64,000 bases of DNA, taken from the NCBI GenBank assembly GCA_023664665.1, contig JAMPEY010000003.1, positions 1-64,000 on the forward strand, in the 5' to 3' direction. Of the stretch, positions 18,700-28,798 are shown piece by piece. The position numbers and the translations under genes were made by a program. The notes beneath the pieces are model-generated. The model saw nothing but the letters and a program-made list of their open reading frames with translations, made no database searches and was not told where the DNA came from. Numbering within the stretch: the first letter of the stretch is position 1; each line of letters starts with the position of its first letter. The DNA is from Lachnoclostridium sp. GTDB lineage: Bacteria; Bacillota; Clostridia; Lachnospirales; Lachnospiraceae.

Positions 18700-19584
18700 A
18701 TGCATAAAAACAAATCGGACACACAACATAGTATCTATTACAAAGATGATGCACGGACCGTCTTGAAAAAATACAGACTGCGCCGGGGTATTATTTCTTT
18801 TATTTATATTTTTCTCACTCTTGCTTTTTTGGTTTTAATGTTTACAAGACTGCTTCTTTATCAGGAACACAAATATATCTGGCTTTTGGGCTTTCCCCTG
18901 TGGTTTCTTTTCCGCGGCATCTGTCTGTTTATGATACAGCTCCAATTTTCGCCGGTTGTAAATATTCTGGATAAGGACTGCGACCCGGAAAAATTATACG
19001 ACATTCTTTCCATGTTCCGGCTGCGCGGAAAAAAGAGGGACAATACAGCTCTCTTTCTGTTATATAAAGCGCGGGTCTGCTATTATATTCCCGAAAGGCA
19101 GGAGGAGGGACTTTCCCTTATCAAACAGATACAGTTTGAGAAACCGACGCCTATTTTACAGCAGATGCGGTTATTATGCGCCGCCGACTATGCCGGGGAC
19201 AATCGGGATAAAGAATGGTTTTCCCGGATAAAAGAGGAGTTTGAGAATCTTCCCACTCTCTATGCTTTCAGGAAAGGCAACATAAGACTGCAGGAAGAAT
19301 ATGGGCGGCGTCTGCGGTTAACGGAACTTTTTTGGGATTTCCCGGAAAATTTTCCTCCCGAAAAGGAAAAAGAAGCCCGGACACTGCTGCATAAATTGCT
19401 GTCCGGCGCGGGCAATACCCTGCGCGAGGTAACCTGTCACTTTTATTTAGCCAAGCTTGACATGGCTGCCGGAGAATACAAAAACGCAAGGGCACATTTG
19501 CAATATGTTGTTTTCTACGGCGGAACATTGCCCCTGCGGGCAGAAGCGGATAGTATGTTAAAAGAATGCGAACAATGTATCTAA
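18700..19584 (+). CDS. Membrane protein with helical (TPR-like) C-terminal domain
   Basis: 294 residues. Two membrane segments lie at about residues 31-50 (IISFIYIFLTLAFLVLMF) and 58-80 (IWLLGFPLWFLFRGICLFMI). The remaining 200 residues are soluble and helical, with features of tetratricopeptide repeats (LLYKARVCYYIPERQEEG, AKLDMAAGEYKNARAHL). No family name is recognised. It is followed after 18 bases by the PHP phosphatase gene, so the two are probably one unit. Confidence 0.7.
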   Translation: MHKNKSDTQHSIYYKDDARTVLKKYRLRRGIISFIYIFLTLAFLVLMFTRLLLYQEHKYIWLLGFPLWFLFRGICLFMIQLQFSPVVNILDKDCDPEKLYDILSMFRLRGKKRDNTALFLLYKARVCYYIPERQEEGLSLIKQIQFEKPTPILQQMRLLCAADYAGDNRDKEWFSRIKEEFENLPTLYAFRKGNIRLQEEYGRRLRLTELFWDFPENFPPEKEKEARTLLHKLLSGAGNTLREVTCHFYLAKLDMAAGEYKNARAHLQYVVFYGGTLPLRAEADSMLKECEQCI

Positions 19585-19602
19585 ATACAGGAGGACGAAA
19601 CC

Positions 19603-20421
19603 ATGCCGATTACAGCGGACTGTCATCTTCATACTTCCCACTCGGGAGACTCGGATGCACCTATGGAGGAAATGATTTTACAGGGAATTTCCAAAGGGCT
19701 CACTACCATGTGCTTTACGGAACACAACGATTTTGAATATCCGGATTCACCTGAAAAACCCGGTAATCCCTTTTTGTTAAACACGGATTCCTATCTTTAT
19801 GATTTGCTCAAATTAAAAGAAAAATATGCCGATAAAATCCGTATTCTCTTTGGCGTGGAGCTGGGACTGCAGCCCCAGATTGTCCGCCGGAATGCCGTCT
19901 ATGCGAAATCCTATGATTTTGACTTTATCATCGGCTCCTCCCATTTGTGCCATGGGCAGGACCCTTATTATCCGTCTTTTTTTGAAGGCCGCACCGATGA
20001 AGAGGCATATAGGGAATACTTTTCATCCATTTTGGAAAACATCAAAAAGTTTTCTAATTTTGATGTGTACGGACACCTTGATTATGTGGTGCGCTATGGG
20101 GCATCCAAAGACCGGGATTATTCCTACGAAAAATATAGGGATATTTTTGATGAAATCCTTAATCTGTTATTGGAAAAAGAAAAAGGGCTGGAATTAAATA
20201 CCGGAGGACTTGCAAAGGGAATGAAAGATGTTCACCCCTGCACCGGAATCCTGAAGCGTTATCGGGAATTGGGCGGGGAAATCATCACCATCGGCTCCGA
20301 TGCCCACACTCCCGCACACATCGCGGATTCTTTTGAGCGTGCCTGTGAGGTATTAAAGGAATGCGGTTTCAAATATTATACCATATTTGAAAAACGCACT
20401 CCCGAATACCATAAACTTTAA
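19603..20421 (+). CDS. PHP-domain histidinol-phosphatase-like protein
   Basis: 272 residues of the PHP superfamily, HisK/HisJ type. Metal ligands are visible in DCHLHTSHSGDS, in TEHNDF, in GSSHLCHG, in YGHLDYVVRYG and in GSDAHTPAHI. It could dephosphorylate histidinol phosphate or another small phosphoester. No histidine genes lie nearby, so the substrate is open. AGGAGG precedes the ATG. Its stop overlaps the stop of the next, convergent gene by 2 bases. Confidence 0.8.
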   Translation: MPITADCHLHTSHSGDSDAPMEEMILQGISKGLTTMCFTEHNDFEYPDSPEKPGNPFLLNTDSYLYDLLKLKEKYADKIRILFGVELGLQPQIVRRNAVYAKSYDFDFIIGSSHLCHGQDPYYPSFFEGRTDEEAYREYFSSILENIKKFSNFDVYGHLDYVVRYGASKDRDYSYEKYRDIFDEILNLLLEKEKGLELNTGGLAKGMKDVHPCTGILKRYRELGGEIITIGSDAHTPAHIADSFERACEVLKECGFKYYTIFEKRTPEYHKL

Positions 20422-20933
20422 CCGCAAAGCACCACGATTTTTTTAGGCGTAGTCTGGGCAGGAATGCTTCTGGTGGATGTCTGGTAAATTACCACCAGGT
20501 CATTATCTGCCGGATTCGCCTGATAATATTGGTTGTTTGTAGTGCGCAGCTCCACGGCACGGTCAAGATTTAACTGCAGGGTCTGTTCCTCATTGACCAG
20601 AGCATGATTATAATGACTCACATCTATCATGCGGTCATTCTTTTTTTCCGCCGCCACTACAGCCCGGTATTGAGGCGGATAAATCAAGGGCACCGGCACA
20701 TCTGTCCGATACCAGAAAATGGCGAACATTCCCACGGATAATGTCACATTATCCACCACATAGGTGTCCGGTGTCAAAATAAAATTCACCGTATTTTCCG
20801 TCTCGTCCTCCAATGTGATAAAAATGGTACATCCGTCCATACGCCGTCCCATTCTGGTGGGCGCCATCTCCACAATAGTGCCTGTAATAGAAAGGTATTT
20901 TCCTATAAATTCGTCGTTTGCCGAATTGCCCAT
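20418..20933 (-). CDS. Conserved hypothetical protein, OB-fold-like
   Basis: About 171 residues starting MGNSANDEFIGKYL. Strand-rich pattern (GKYLSITGTIVEM, CTIFITLEDETENTVNFIL, then SVGMFAIFWYRTDVPVPLIYP) suggests an OB-like nucleic-acid or ligand-binding fold, by inference only. No membrane segment or signal peptide. The start at 20933 has GAGAGGG before it; a frame from 20969 lacks one. No function is assigned. Confidence 0.6.
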   Translation of the reverse strand: MGNSANDEFIGKYLSITGTIVEMAPTRMGRRMDGCTIFITLEDETENTVNFILTPDTYVVDNVTLSVGMFAIFWYRTDVPVPLIYPPQYRAVVAAEKKNDRMIDVSHYNHALVNEEQTLQLNLDRAVELRTTNNQYYQANPADNDLVVIYQTSTRSIPAQTTPKKIVVLCG

Positions 20934-21094
20934 CTGAGTCCCTCTCCTCCTGTTCCATCCAAAATCCATGCAAATATCCTTTTCTTGATTTCCAATTTAT
21001 AAGCATAATGGAACTTTTGGCAAAATACCCATTTTCTTACAAATTTTTTATATTATATGCCTGAGAATGTCATTTTGAAACTTGTTTTTAAACT

Positions 21095-22180
21095 TCATCC
21101 CAAAATCGTTCCGCCTCCCAGCACATATTCCCCATCATAGAAAACCACTGCCTGCCCCGGAGTCACTGCGCGCACGGGCTTTTCAAAAATGCACCGCACC
21201 TTTTCCTCATCCGGCTTCTCTATCACGCAGTATTCCCCGCCATGGTTATAGCGAATCTTTGCCAGCACGCGTTTTGGGGCTTCCAAATCCTCCACCGCCA
21301 TAAAATTGACCCTGTCGCAGAGCAGCCTGTCCGTAAACACATCTTCATTCTCACCGATAACAACCTCATTTGTATCAGGGCGGATTTCCGTTACAAAAAT
21401 CCGATGCCCCATGGCAAGCTCCAAACCTTTCCGCTGCCCTATGGTATAATGGGTGATTCCCTTATGGCGTCCTAAAACTTTTCCTTCCTTATCCACAAAA
21501 TTTCCGGCAGGGGGAACCCGCTCACCCGCTGCCCTGTCAATAAACGCCGCATAATCATTGTCCGGCACAAAACAGATTTCCTGACTGTCCGGCTTATTTG
21601 CCACGGGAAGTCCCGCTTCTTCGGCAATCTGCCTGATTTCTTCTTTTCGGTACTCTCCCACGGGCATCAGCGTATGGGAAAGCTGTTCCTGCGTTAAATT
21701 ATACAATGCATAGGTCTGGTCTTTTTCCGCCGTCACGGAATTACATATGGCAAGCCTTCCGTTCGGCAGCTTCCCTATTCTGGCATAATGCCCTGTAGCA
21801 ATATAATCAGCCCCTATCTCCAGACTCCGCTTTAACAAAGATTCCCACTTTACATAGCGGTTGCAGGCAATGCAGGGATTGGGCGTATGTCCTTTCAGAT
21901 ATTCCTCCACAAAGTAATCCGTCACATGGCATTTGAACTCCTTCTTAAAATTCATGACATAATGGGGAATGTCCAGCTTCTGCGCTACCCTCCTCGCATC
22001 TTCCACGGCGGATAAACCGCAGCAGCCGCCTTTTTCTGACATTTCCTCCACGGTTTCATCCTGCCAGATCTGCATGGTAACGCCGATGACATCATATCCC
22101 TGTTCTTTCAGCAGATATGCCGCAACGGAAGAATCCACTCCTCCCGACATACCCACTACCACTTTTTTCTTTCCCGTCAT
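21095..22180 (-). CDS. mnmA: tRNA 2-thiouridylase MnmA
   Basis: Adds sulfur to U34 of Lys, Glu and Gln tRNAs using ATP and sulfur from a cysteine desulfurase. About 361 residues. The PP-loop is GMSGGVDSS near the N-terminus. The catalytic Cys pair is in [12 protein letters not shown] and [12 protein letters not shown]. The ATG at 22180 is chosen because GGAGG lies 6 bases upstream; the longer frame up to 22339 overlaps the neighbour. The cysteine desulfurase and scaffold genes lie upstream on the same strand, a sensible sulfur-relay context. Confidence 0.95.
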   Translation of the reverse strand: MTGKKKVVVGMSGGVDSSVAAYLLKEQGYDVIGVTMQIWQDETVEEMSEKGGCCGLSAVEDARRVAQKLDIPHYVMNFKKEFKCHVTDYFVEEYLKGHTPNPCIACNRYVKWESLLKRSLEIGADYIATGHYARIGKLPNGRLAICNSVTAEKDQTYALYNLTQEQLSHTLMPVGEYRKEEIRQIAEEAGLPVANKPDSQEICFVPDNDYAAFIDRAAGERVPPAGNFVDKEGKVLGRHKGITHYTIGQRKGLELAMGHRIFVTEIRPDTNEVVIGENEDVFTDRLLCDRVNFMAVEDLEAPKRVLAKIRYNHGGEYCVIEKPDEEKVRCIFEKPVRAVTPGQAVVFYDGEYVLGGGTILG

Positions 22181-22248
22181 TTCCAGCCTCCATGCTGCGA
22201 CCGTCAGCCAGCCCCCGGCTTCCCAAACCGCAGCAACCACCACTCCTT

Positions 22249-23946
22249 TTATCTTGCCTCTCTGAAATAATAAATCCAATACTCTCCTTCTACCACATAC
22301 TCCGGTCTGTATTCCTTCTCCAACCAATTCAAAAACCATGGATTGGACAATAGTTCATATACCAAATCTCCCCTGTATCCCTCTGCCACCACCACATCCG
22401 GCTCCTTATCGGGATTCAGCCTCCAATACTCTAAGACCGTCTCGCTGTAAGAAGGCGTTGAGATGGTAGAAGGACCCGCTACTTCCACATCCTCATACAA
22501 ATATCCCAATGTATCCACAACACCGCCCACAATCCACACTTTATCGCCGGGACGAATCCATTCTTTCCACTCCGGATAACTGTCCCGCTGTATACAGACG
22601 CCCTCCTCATCGGAAACGATTCCAAACGCGGGACCGGAACGCACTATGGACATATCGGAAAAACTTGTGCCAATCTGCCCACGCCCTGTAAACGGAATCC
22701 TGATATAAAAACATCTGAATGTCAAAAGAGCCATCAGACACCAGAAACACAGATAGGAACCCTTTCTGATGTGCCGGGAAGCCATCTTATCCACCCATCT
22801 TTTAATGGGCAGCAAAGCCATCATAGCTGCCAATATTCCATATGGCACGGAATTTAAAAACCCCATATCCGTCAAAATCAATGTTGCCAGAAATCCTGCC
22901 CCCCCTATCAGACTTCCACAGACATAAATTTTCTTCTCATTTTCTTCCAAAACATTTCTATGATAAAATCCGATTCCTATAAGAAACAGAAAAATAATGC
23001 CATAAGCGTTGCGATTCTCCACACTTAAAATATTCAGGAAAAATCCCACCAGCAATACCACACTGCAGCATAGGAACCACAAGCTTGTTCCCACGCCCTT
23101 TCTTTTAAAAACTGCCTGCAAAACTATGTTTGCCAACCATCCCACGGCCCCCGCCGCCAGAAGAATCATCCCTATCCCCAAGATTTCCCCAAGATAGCTT
23201 TGTATTTTCAAGGCTCCGCTTGCCACATGAGTGGGCTCTAAATTCAACATACCCGCAATGCACTCTTTCAAAGTATCCGGTCCTATTGCCACCAGAAAAT
23301 ATCCTGCCACCGCAAGTCCCAGACCGGCGCATATTCCGGTAAATAACAGAATATCCCTCTTCTTATAAGGCGCATACAGAGCCAATAGGATTATCACACC
23401 TATCAGTACAATGGCACAGGAGGGATACGCTAAAACTTCCAGACAAAGCCACACCGCAGCCAAAAGCAGCAGATATCTTTTTCCTCTTTTCAGATAGCTC
23501 CATAAACTACAAAGCAGCAGAGTAGAAAACCAAAGCTGCAGATTACTGAATTCCGGAAGCGCATAGTCTTTGGGAGAAACCATAAAGTAAAACAATGCCA
23601 TTCCATATGCCGCAGACTTACCCGTAATGTCCCTCAGTAACCTATATAATAAGAATGTCAATCCTCCGCGAATCAGTATGCCGCAAATCTGCAGATAGAG
23701 CACAATCCCCGTTGTTGTATGAAAAAGCTTCAAATAGAGCCACATTAACACCGCGGGAAGCAAAGCGGATGTCTGATGAGGCTCCCACATTTCCAAAATC
23801 ATCTTATCGCCCTTTATCAAACGGTATGCCATGGCAATCTGATATTCGCTGTCATAACCTACATTTGTAAAAGCCCATACTATGCCGCAAAAAACAGCCA
23901 TTAATGTAAAAATTACAGAAATGTACCTGTTTTTGTCTGATTTCAT
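22249..23946 (-). CDS. Multi-pass membrane protein, GT-C glycosyltransferase-like
   Basis: 565 residues with about 11 predicted membrane segments. The first outside loop holds an acidic pair ([20 protein letters not shown]), which matches the position of the catalytic Asp/Glu in GT-C glycosyltransferases such as ArnT or PMT. After the last membrane segment comes a soluble domain ([17 protein letters not shown]). Such enzymes use polyprenyl-phosphate sugars to modify wall polymers. The gene overlaps the preceding membrane protein gene by 4 bases and is coupled to it. The GT-C assignment is by topology, not by sequence search. Confidence 0.65.
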   Translation of the reverse strand: MKSDKNRYISVIFTLMAVFCGIVWAFTNVGYDSEYQIAMAYRLIKGDKMILEMWEPHQTSALLPAVLMWLYLKLFHTTTGIVLYLQICGILIRGGLTFLLYRLLRDITGKSAAYGMALFYFMVSPKDYALPEFSNLQLWFSTLLLCSLWSYLKRGKRYLLLLAAVWLCLEVLAYPSCAIVLIGVIILLALYAPYKKRDILLFTGICAGLGLAVAGYFLVAIGPDTLKECIAGMLNLEPTHVASGALKIQSYLGEILGIGMILLAAGAVGWLANIVLQAVFKRKGVGTSLWFLCCSVVLLVGFFLNILSVENRNAYGIIFLFLIGIGFYHRNVLEENEKKIYVCGSLIGGAGFLATLILTDMGFLNSVPYGILAAMMALLPIKRWVDKMASRHIRKGSYLCFWCLMALLTFRCFYIRIPFTGRGQIGTSFSDMSIVRSGPAFGIVSDEEGVCIQRDSYPEWKEWIRPGDKVWIVGGVVDTLGYLYEDVEVAGPSTISTPSYSETVLEYWRLNPDKEPDVVVAEGYRGDLVYELLSNPWFLNWLEKEYRPEYVVEGEYWIYYFREAR

Positions 23947-25238
23947 ATATTACTTTTCTCCTCTCCGCATCTGCACATTTTTCCTATTCCGCAAATACAT
24001 GCAAACACAGTCGCCGCCAAAATCTTAAAAGTGAATATCCAATGCTCATCCGAATGGTTCTGGGTAAAGAAAAACCAAACCAAGGGATAGAGGGCTATCG
24101 CCCACAACACCATTCCCTCGGTGAAAGTCTGTTTCGTAATCACCTTTTTGTTTTTGAGAATGGTTACGATAAGCCAGACGGCGATTCCCAATCCCAGCAG
24201 ATAAAAACCCCAATTAAAATATGCGCTCATATTCTGCCTTAATACAGAAAAGAATCCTGCCGCCCTTGTACTTTCCGCAGCGGCATCCGTCCTTTCCAGA
24301 ATCGCATTCCATCCGTCCTTTATGACATTTCCTCCAACCAAAAAATCTGTGAGTACCCACTTTAACACCCATAAACCAAGATAGCCCACGCCCCATTCCA
24401 TGCTATATCCCACAAGCTTCTTTAAGCTCTTATCTGCTCCGTCTTTATCCAGATACAGGCATACACACAGTGGAAAAGCTAAGGTGATCAGGGGATAAGT
24501 CAGGAAATCAAAATAGGAAGTAAACATTCCCGCCAATAGAAAAAATTCGCCATACCAGCCCTGTTTCCGCAGTCTTTCATCCCATTTTAACTGTATCAGC
24601 ATAAATCCCGCCATAAGATAGAAACAGATGCTTAAAGACAGGGATGCATAGAGCCCGAAATAATAAAGAAACGGCATGGATACCAAAAAAGCCATGCCCA
24701 GAAATTCCTCTTGCCGCCTATATAAAGCCATGACAATCATACCCACCAAAATAAGCTGAAATGCAGATGACATGATTCTTAAAGAGTTAAATGTGGTTAA
24801 GAAAAGCAGAGGCTTCAACACGACCAGATAGCCATGCCAATATCTGGCATATTCCACTTCTCTGGGCTGTTGGATTCCTCCGATATAGTCCTCCAGAGAG
24901 TATCCGGGCGCCCAGCCGTCACCCGTGCCGCTTTCTCCCCGATACATAAAGAGAATTTGTTCCAACATGGTATGTTCTTCGGACTGATACACGGCATTCT
25001 CCAACATCAGACAATCCGTAAAATTGCCTGTCAGGGAGCCGGGATACCCGTCAATCAATTCCGAAGACACGAATTCTTTCTCTAACATAGGCAGCGATTG
25101 ATAAAGATGCTCCTTCATGGGGGCAGTGGGAATACAATATACCAAAATAAGCGCCAAAAGTCCCACAAAAGCCCCGCCCATAAGTAACCTCAAATGATTT
25201 TCGGCCTTTTTCACAATCTGTCTTGATTTCTTATCCAA
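23943..25238 (-). CDS. Multi-pass membrane protein, GT-C-like
   Basis: About 431 residues, 9 to 10 membrane segments. After the first segment (GGAFVGLLALILVYCIPTAP) comes a large outside loop, as in many polymer glycosyltransferases. The TTG at 25238 is favoured as start, because AGGGAG lies about 7 bases upstream; an ATG at 25268 is the alternative. It lies 55 bases after iscU and overlaps the next membrane protein by 4 bases. The two probably work as a pair on an envelope sugar polymer. The function is inferred. Confidence 0.6.
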   Translation of the reverse strand: MDKKSRQIVKKAENHLRLLMGGAFVGLLALILVYCIPTAPMKEHLYQSLPMLEKEFVSSELIDGYPGSLTGNFTDCLMLENAVYQSEEHTMLEQILFMYRGESGTGDGWAPGYSLEDYIGGIQQPREVEYARYWHGYLVVLKPLLFLTTFNSLRIMSSAFQLILVGMIVMALYRRQEEFLGMAFLVSMPFLYYFGLYASLSLSICFYLMAGFMLIQLKWDERLRKQGWYGEFFLLAGMFTSYFDFLTYPLITLAFPLCVCLYLDKDGADKSLKKLVGYSMEWGVGYLGLWVLKWVLTDFLVGGNVIKDGWNAILERTDAAAESTRAAGFFSVLRQNMSAYFNWGFYLLGLGIAVWLIVTILKNKKVITKQTFTEGMVLWAIALYPLVWFFFTQNHSDEHWIFTFKILAATVFACICGIGKMCRCGEEKSNI

Positions 25239-25292
25239 TGTCTTTCTCCCTAATAGTACCGCCTCCATAGTTAGTCGTCCCGCTGCGGGGTC

Positions 25293-25727
25293 TTAGTATT
25301 CTTCTTCCTCGCCCTCGCTGATATCCGCTTTAGGCTTTTCCAGCCCTTCAATCGTGATATTGTGCTTCTGCGCATAATCCCAAAGTGCGGCATGGATTGC
25401 CTCCTCAGCCAATAAAGAACAATGTACCTTCACGGGAGGAAGTCCGTCCAACGCCTCCATCACCGCTTTGTTGGTAATCTGCAAAGCCTCCTGTATGGTC
25501 TTTCCCTTAACTAACTCCGTTGCCATGGAGCTGGTGGCAACCGCCGCTCCGCAGCCGAAGGTTTTGAATTTTGCTTCCTGTATCACGCCGTTTTCATCAA
25601 TATCCAAAAACATCCGCATAATATCCCCGCATTTTGCATTGCCCACAGTGCCCACACCGCTGGCATTTTCTATCTCTCCTACATTTCTGGGATTCTGAAA
25701 ATGATCCATTACCTTCTCGCTATACAT
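25293..25727 (-). CDS. Iron-sulfur cluster scaffold (IscU/NifU N-terminal type)
   Basis: 144 residues. Three conserved Cys for cluster assembly are seen in VGNAKCGDIMRM, TFGCGAAVATSS and VKVHCSLLAEEAI, the NifU-N family pattern used in Clostridia. The C-terminal tail is acidic (DISEGEEEEY). It starts 2 bases after the cysteine desulfurase stop, so both are one operon. It assembles FeS clusters from sulfur supplied by the desulfurase. Confidence 0.92.
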   Translation of the reverse strand: MYSEKVMDHFQNPRNVGEIENASGVGTVGNAKCGDIMRMFLDIDENGVIQEAKFKTFGCGAAVATSSMATELVKGKTIQEALQITNKAVMEALDGLPPVKVHCSLLAEEAIHAALWDYAQKHNITIEGLEKPKADISEGEEEEY

Positions 25728-25729
25728 AA

Positions 25730-26911
25730 TTACCTCTCTTTCTCACCGGACTTTAAAAAATCCGCATACAAAGGTGACATATCCCTCAGTCTTGCCACAA
25801 TCTTTTTCAGTTCCTCCACCACCGTATCAATTTCTTCTCTGGTAATCTCCTCGGACAAGGTCAGCCGCAGGGAACCATGGGCTTCCTCATGTTTTAAACC
25901 GATGGCAAGCAGCACATGGGAAGGGTCAAGGGAGCCCGATGTGCAGGCGGAGCCGCTGGAAGCGCAGATGCCCTTGCCATCCAGCATAATCAACATAGAT
26001 TCCCCTTCAATAAAAAGAAAAGAAAAATTCACATTATTGGGCAGACGCTTGGTTCTGTGCCCGTTCAGCCAGCAATGGGGAATCTCCGATTCAATGCGCT
26101 GTATCAGATAATCCCTCAGTTCTGTCTCTTTTGCCGTTTTTTCCTCCATATTCTCCATGGCACGCTTTACCGCTGCGCCCAATCCTACAATACCCGGCAC
26201 ATTTTCCGTTCCGGCTCTCCTGCTTCTCTCCTGTGCGCCTCCGTGAATAAAGGACCGAAGCTTAAGTCCCTTCCGAATATAGAGAAATCCGATACCCTTG
26301 GGACCGTTCAGCTTGTGCCCGCTAGCACTGAGCATATCAATATGAAGCGCATCCACCTGAATGGGAATCTGCCCAAAAGCCTGCACCGCGTCCGTGTGGA
26401 ACAGCACACCCTTTTCTTTGGCAATGGCTCCGATTTCCTCTATGGGTTCAATGGTGCCGATTTCATTGTTGGCAAACATGATACTGATCAGAATCGTGTC
26501 GGGGCGGATTGCCGCCTTTAACTCCTCCAAATCAACAATGCCGTCCCTGTCAACCCCCAGATAGGTAATCTCAAATCCCTGCTTCTCCAAATATTCACAG
26601 GTATGCAAAACAGCATGATGCTCTATCTTCGTCGTAATGATATGCTTTCCTTTGGAGGCATATGCCTCTGCCGCCGCCTTTAACGCCCAATTATCCGATT
26701 CGGAACCGCCTGCGGTAAAATAAATCTCCTCAGGCTTTGCCCCGATACTCCGGGCAATTCTTTCCCTCTCATTTGTAATCGCCTCTTTGCTCTTACTTCC
26801 CAATGCGTAAATACTGCTGGCATTTCCATAATATTCGCTAAAATAAGGAAGCATTGCCTCCACCACTTCCGGTGCGGTTTTGGTGGTAGCCGCATTATCT
26901 AAATAAATCAT
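25730..26911 (-). CDS. Cysteine desulfurase (NifS/IscS)
   Basis: PLP enzyme of 393 residues. The start IYLDNAATTKTAPEVVEAML is typical. The PLP lysine sits in SASGHKLNGPKGIGF. The catalytic Cys lies in CASSGSACTSGS. It provides sulfur to the scaffold immediately downstream and plausibly to MnmA, further along the same strand. No iscR gene is present in the window. Confidence 0.95.
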   Translation of the reverse strand: MIYLDNAATTKTAPEVVEAMLPYFSEYYGNASSIYALGSKSKEAITNERERIARSIGAKPEEIYFTAGGSESDNWALKAAAEAYASKGKHIITTKIEHHAVLHTCEYLEKQGFEITYLGVDRDGIVDLEELKAAIRPDTILISIMFANNEIGTIEPIEEIGAIAKEKGVLFHTDAVQAFGQIPIQVDALHIDMLSASGHKLNGPKGIGFLYIRKGLKLRSFIHGGAQERSRRAGTENVPGIVGLGAAVKRAMENMEEKTAKETELRDYLIQRIESEIPHCWLNGHRTKRLPNNVNFSFLFIEGESMLIMLDGKGICASSGSACTSGSLDPSHVLLAIGLKHEEAHGSLRLTLSEEITREEIDTVVEELKKIVARLRDMSPLYADFLKSGEKER

Positions 26912-27096
26912 ATGAATCCTTCTTCCTTTTTCCTTTTCAATGAGATTTCTTATATAATGCCCAATGTTTCCGCATATCCTTCAATACATACCGACACACT
27001 AGGAATTACACAAATAATATAGCACTGAAACTATGTTCTGTCAAGGCACAAGAACGAATATATATATAGAAAAGCTCCCTATCAGCGAGGCCATTC

Positions 27097-28452
27097 TTGA
27101 AGAAAATCAAGATACATCCCCTTATCATTGGTACTGCCATTCTCACTCTTACCGGATTTATAAGCCGCATTATCGGCTTTTTTTATCGTATTTATCTGTC
27201 CCGCATTTTTGGTGAAGAAGGCATGGGTATTTATCAGCTGGTGAACCCTGTCCTGTCCCTGTCCTTTTCCCTGACTGCGGCCGGCTATCAGACCGCTATT
27301 TCCAAATTTGTGGCGGAGCGCGCAGCAGTGGAAAAGCGCCCCTCTTTGCGCCCGATGCTTGCAGGCATCATGATTTCCACACCGCTGTCCGTTCTGTGCA
27401 GTCTGGTTATTTATACGCTGTCCGATTTCATCGCGGTCAGCTTATTATTGGAAGCCCGCACCGCTTCCATGCTGCGCATTCTTGCTTTTTCCATTCCCTT
27501 AAGCTCTATTCACGCCTGCATTAACGGCTATTTTTACGGCTGTAAAAAAGCAGGAGTGCCCGCCGGAACACAACTAATAGAGCAGATTGCCAGAGTTGCC
27601 TGCGTCTATGCCATGTCCGCTTACGCTTTTTCCGGGGGGCAGGTTCCCTCTATCAATGTCGCGGTCTATGGCCTCGCCATCGGTGAATTTGTCTCCCTGC
27701 TTGCGGCAATCCTTCCCGCCTATCTCTATTATGCGGGAAATATACATAGCAGGAGGACCTCTGCCTTCCCGCCCACCGGTAAAAATATAGGATACATGCA
27801 AAATATACTGTATATGGCGCTTCCCCTGACGGCCAACCGGCTTGTCTTAAATGTTCTGCAAAGTATCGAGTCGGTGTCCATACCCGCAAGGCTGAAGCTT
27901 TATGGCTATGACAATTCTACCGCTTTAAGCGTATACGGCGTACTTACCGGCATGGCAATGCCTTTTATCTTTTTTCCCAATGCCCTGACGAACTCCATTT
28001 CCGTGCTTTTGCTTCCCATGATTTCCGAAAACTATGCCTTAGGGGACCTGAAAGCCGTAAAAAAGGCTGCTTTCCGCACCATAAGATATTGCTTTATCTT
28101 AGGCTTTTTCTTTCTGAGTGTCTTTGCCCTTTTAGGAGACTGGGCCGGTACTACATTGTTTGACAGTCCTCTGGCAGGGTATTTTATCCGTACTTTAAGC
28201 TTTCTATGTCCCTTTTTGTATCTGGACACCACTCTCTCCAGCATTCTTCAGGGTCTTGGCATGGCGGGACGCATTTTTGTAATGAACCTATTCGCTTTGT
28301 CACTGAGACTTGGCTTTGTATTTTTTGCCATTCCCAGACTCGGCATCTCCGGCTATCTTTACGGTATCCTCTTTAGTCAGATTATACAGGGAATTTTGTA
28401 TCTGCTCTGCCTGTACCGCTTTTTTCATAGACATGAAAACATGCATTCATAA
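27097..28452 (+). CDS. spoVB: SpoVB-like MATE/MVF-family flippase
   Basis: 451 residues, 12 to 14 membrane segments. Begins with the polysaccharide-transporter signature GFISRIIGFFYRIYLSRIFG, then MGIYQLV. SpoVB is needed for spore cortex formation and is thought to flip lipid-linked peptidoglycan precursors. Starts at TTG 27097 with GAGG before it. The presence of other sporulation genes supports the SpoVB name, but other MurJ-like paralogues look alike. Confidence 0.82.
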   Translation: MKKIKIHPLIIGTAILTLTGFISRIIGFFYRIYLSRIFGEEGMGIYQLVNPVLSLSFSLTAAGYQTAISKFVAERAAVEKRPSLRPMLAGIMISTPLSVLCSLVIYTLSDFIAVSLLLEARTASMLRILAFSIPLSSIHACINGYFYGCKKAGVPAGTQLIEQIARVACVYAMSAYAFSGGQVPSINVAVYGLAIGEFVSLLAAILPAYLYYAGNIHSRRTSAFPPTGKNIGYMQNILYMALPLTANRLVLNVLQSIESVSIPARLKLYGYDNSTALSVYGVLTGMAMPFIFFPNALTNSISVLLLPMISENYALGDLKAVKKAAFRTIRYCFILGFFFLSVFALLGDWAGTTLFDSPLAGYFIRTLSFLCPFLYLDTTLSSILQGLGMAGRIFVMNLFALSLRLGFVFFAIPRLGISGYLYGILFSQIIQGILYLLCLYRFFHRHENMHS

Positions 28453-28616
28453 GCTGCTTTTTGTGAGCAAGCTCCCTCGACATCGGTTCTTCCATGCATT
28501 CATAAGCTGCCATAAGAACGGCAGCTTATTCATTATAGGGCGTTCGCCCTATAGAAAGGATTGCACAAACCGCTTTTTGTGAGCAAGCTCCCAAAAGCGG
28601 TTTGTGCAATCCTTTC
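28443..28616. repeat. Nested inverted repeats and direct repeats after spoVB
   Basis: Four structures follow one another: a 21-nt direct repeat (28456-28476 and 28572-28592), a 10-bp hairpin (28502-28529), a tight GC-rich palindrome (28534-28553), and a perfect 24-bp inverted repeat (28554-28577 with 28593-28616). The loop of the last one is part of the second copy of the direct repeat. The segment ends spoVB transcripts and those from the nrdR side, but it is more complex than a plain terminator. Confidence 0.8.
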
Positions 28617-28798
28617 TGCATGGCAGAACTGGTGAATAAAATAGCGGCACCGACATCCGTGTCGTCACCGCTATGTAAATGTTCCGTATTCCTCTCTCCA
28701 AGAGGAACCTTACTATATCTGTTATTTTTTATATCGGCAGAAGCCTGCAAAACATTATAGTCCGAAAGTATTTTGTCCGGCATATCTTCGCAGTTCAT
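28526..28798 (-). CDS. Possible small ORF coupled to nrdR
   Basis: A frame of 90 codons whose ATG overlaps the nrdR stop (ATGA), which would allow translational coupling. Its second half reads through the large inverted repeat, so that part is not conserved protein sequence in any ordinary sense. No ribosome site and no recognised domain. It may be coding only in its first 60 codons or not at all. Confidence 0.25.
   Translation of the reverse strand: MNCEDMPDKILSDYNVLQASADIKNNRYSKVPLGERNTEHLHSGDDTDVGAAILFTSSAMQKGLHKPLLGACSQKAVCAILSIGRTPYNE

Noticed and set aside
22181..22339. N-terminal extension of mnmA
   Set aside because: The extra 53 residues overlap the neighbouring gene end and do not fit the family; a good ribosome site lies at 22180.
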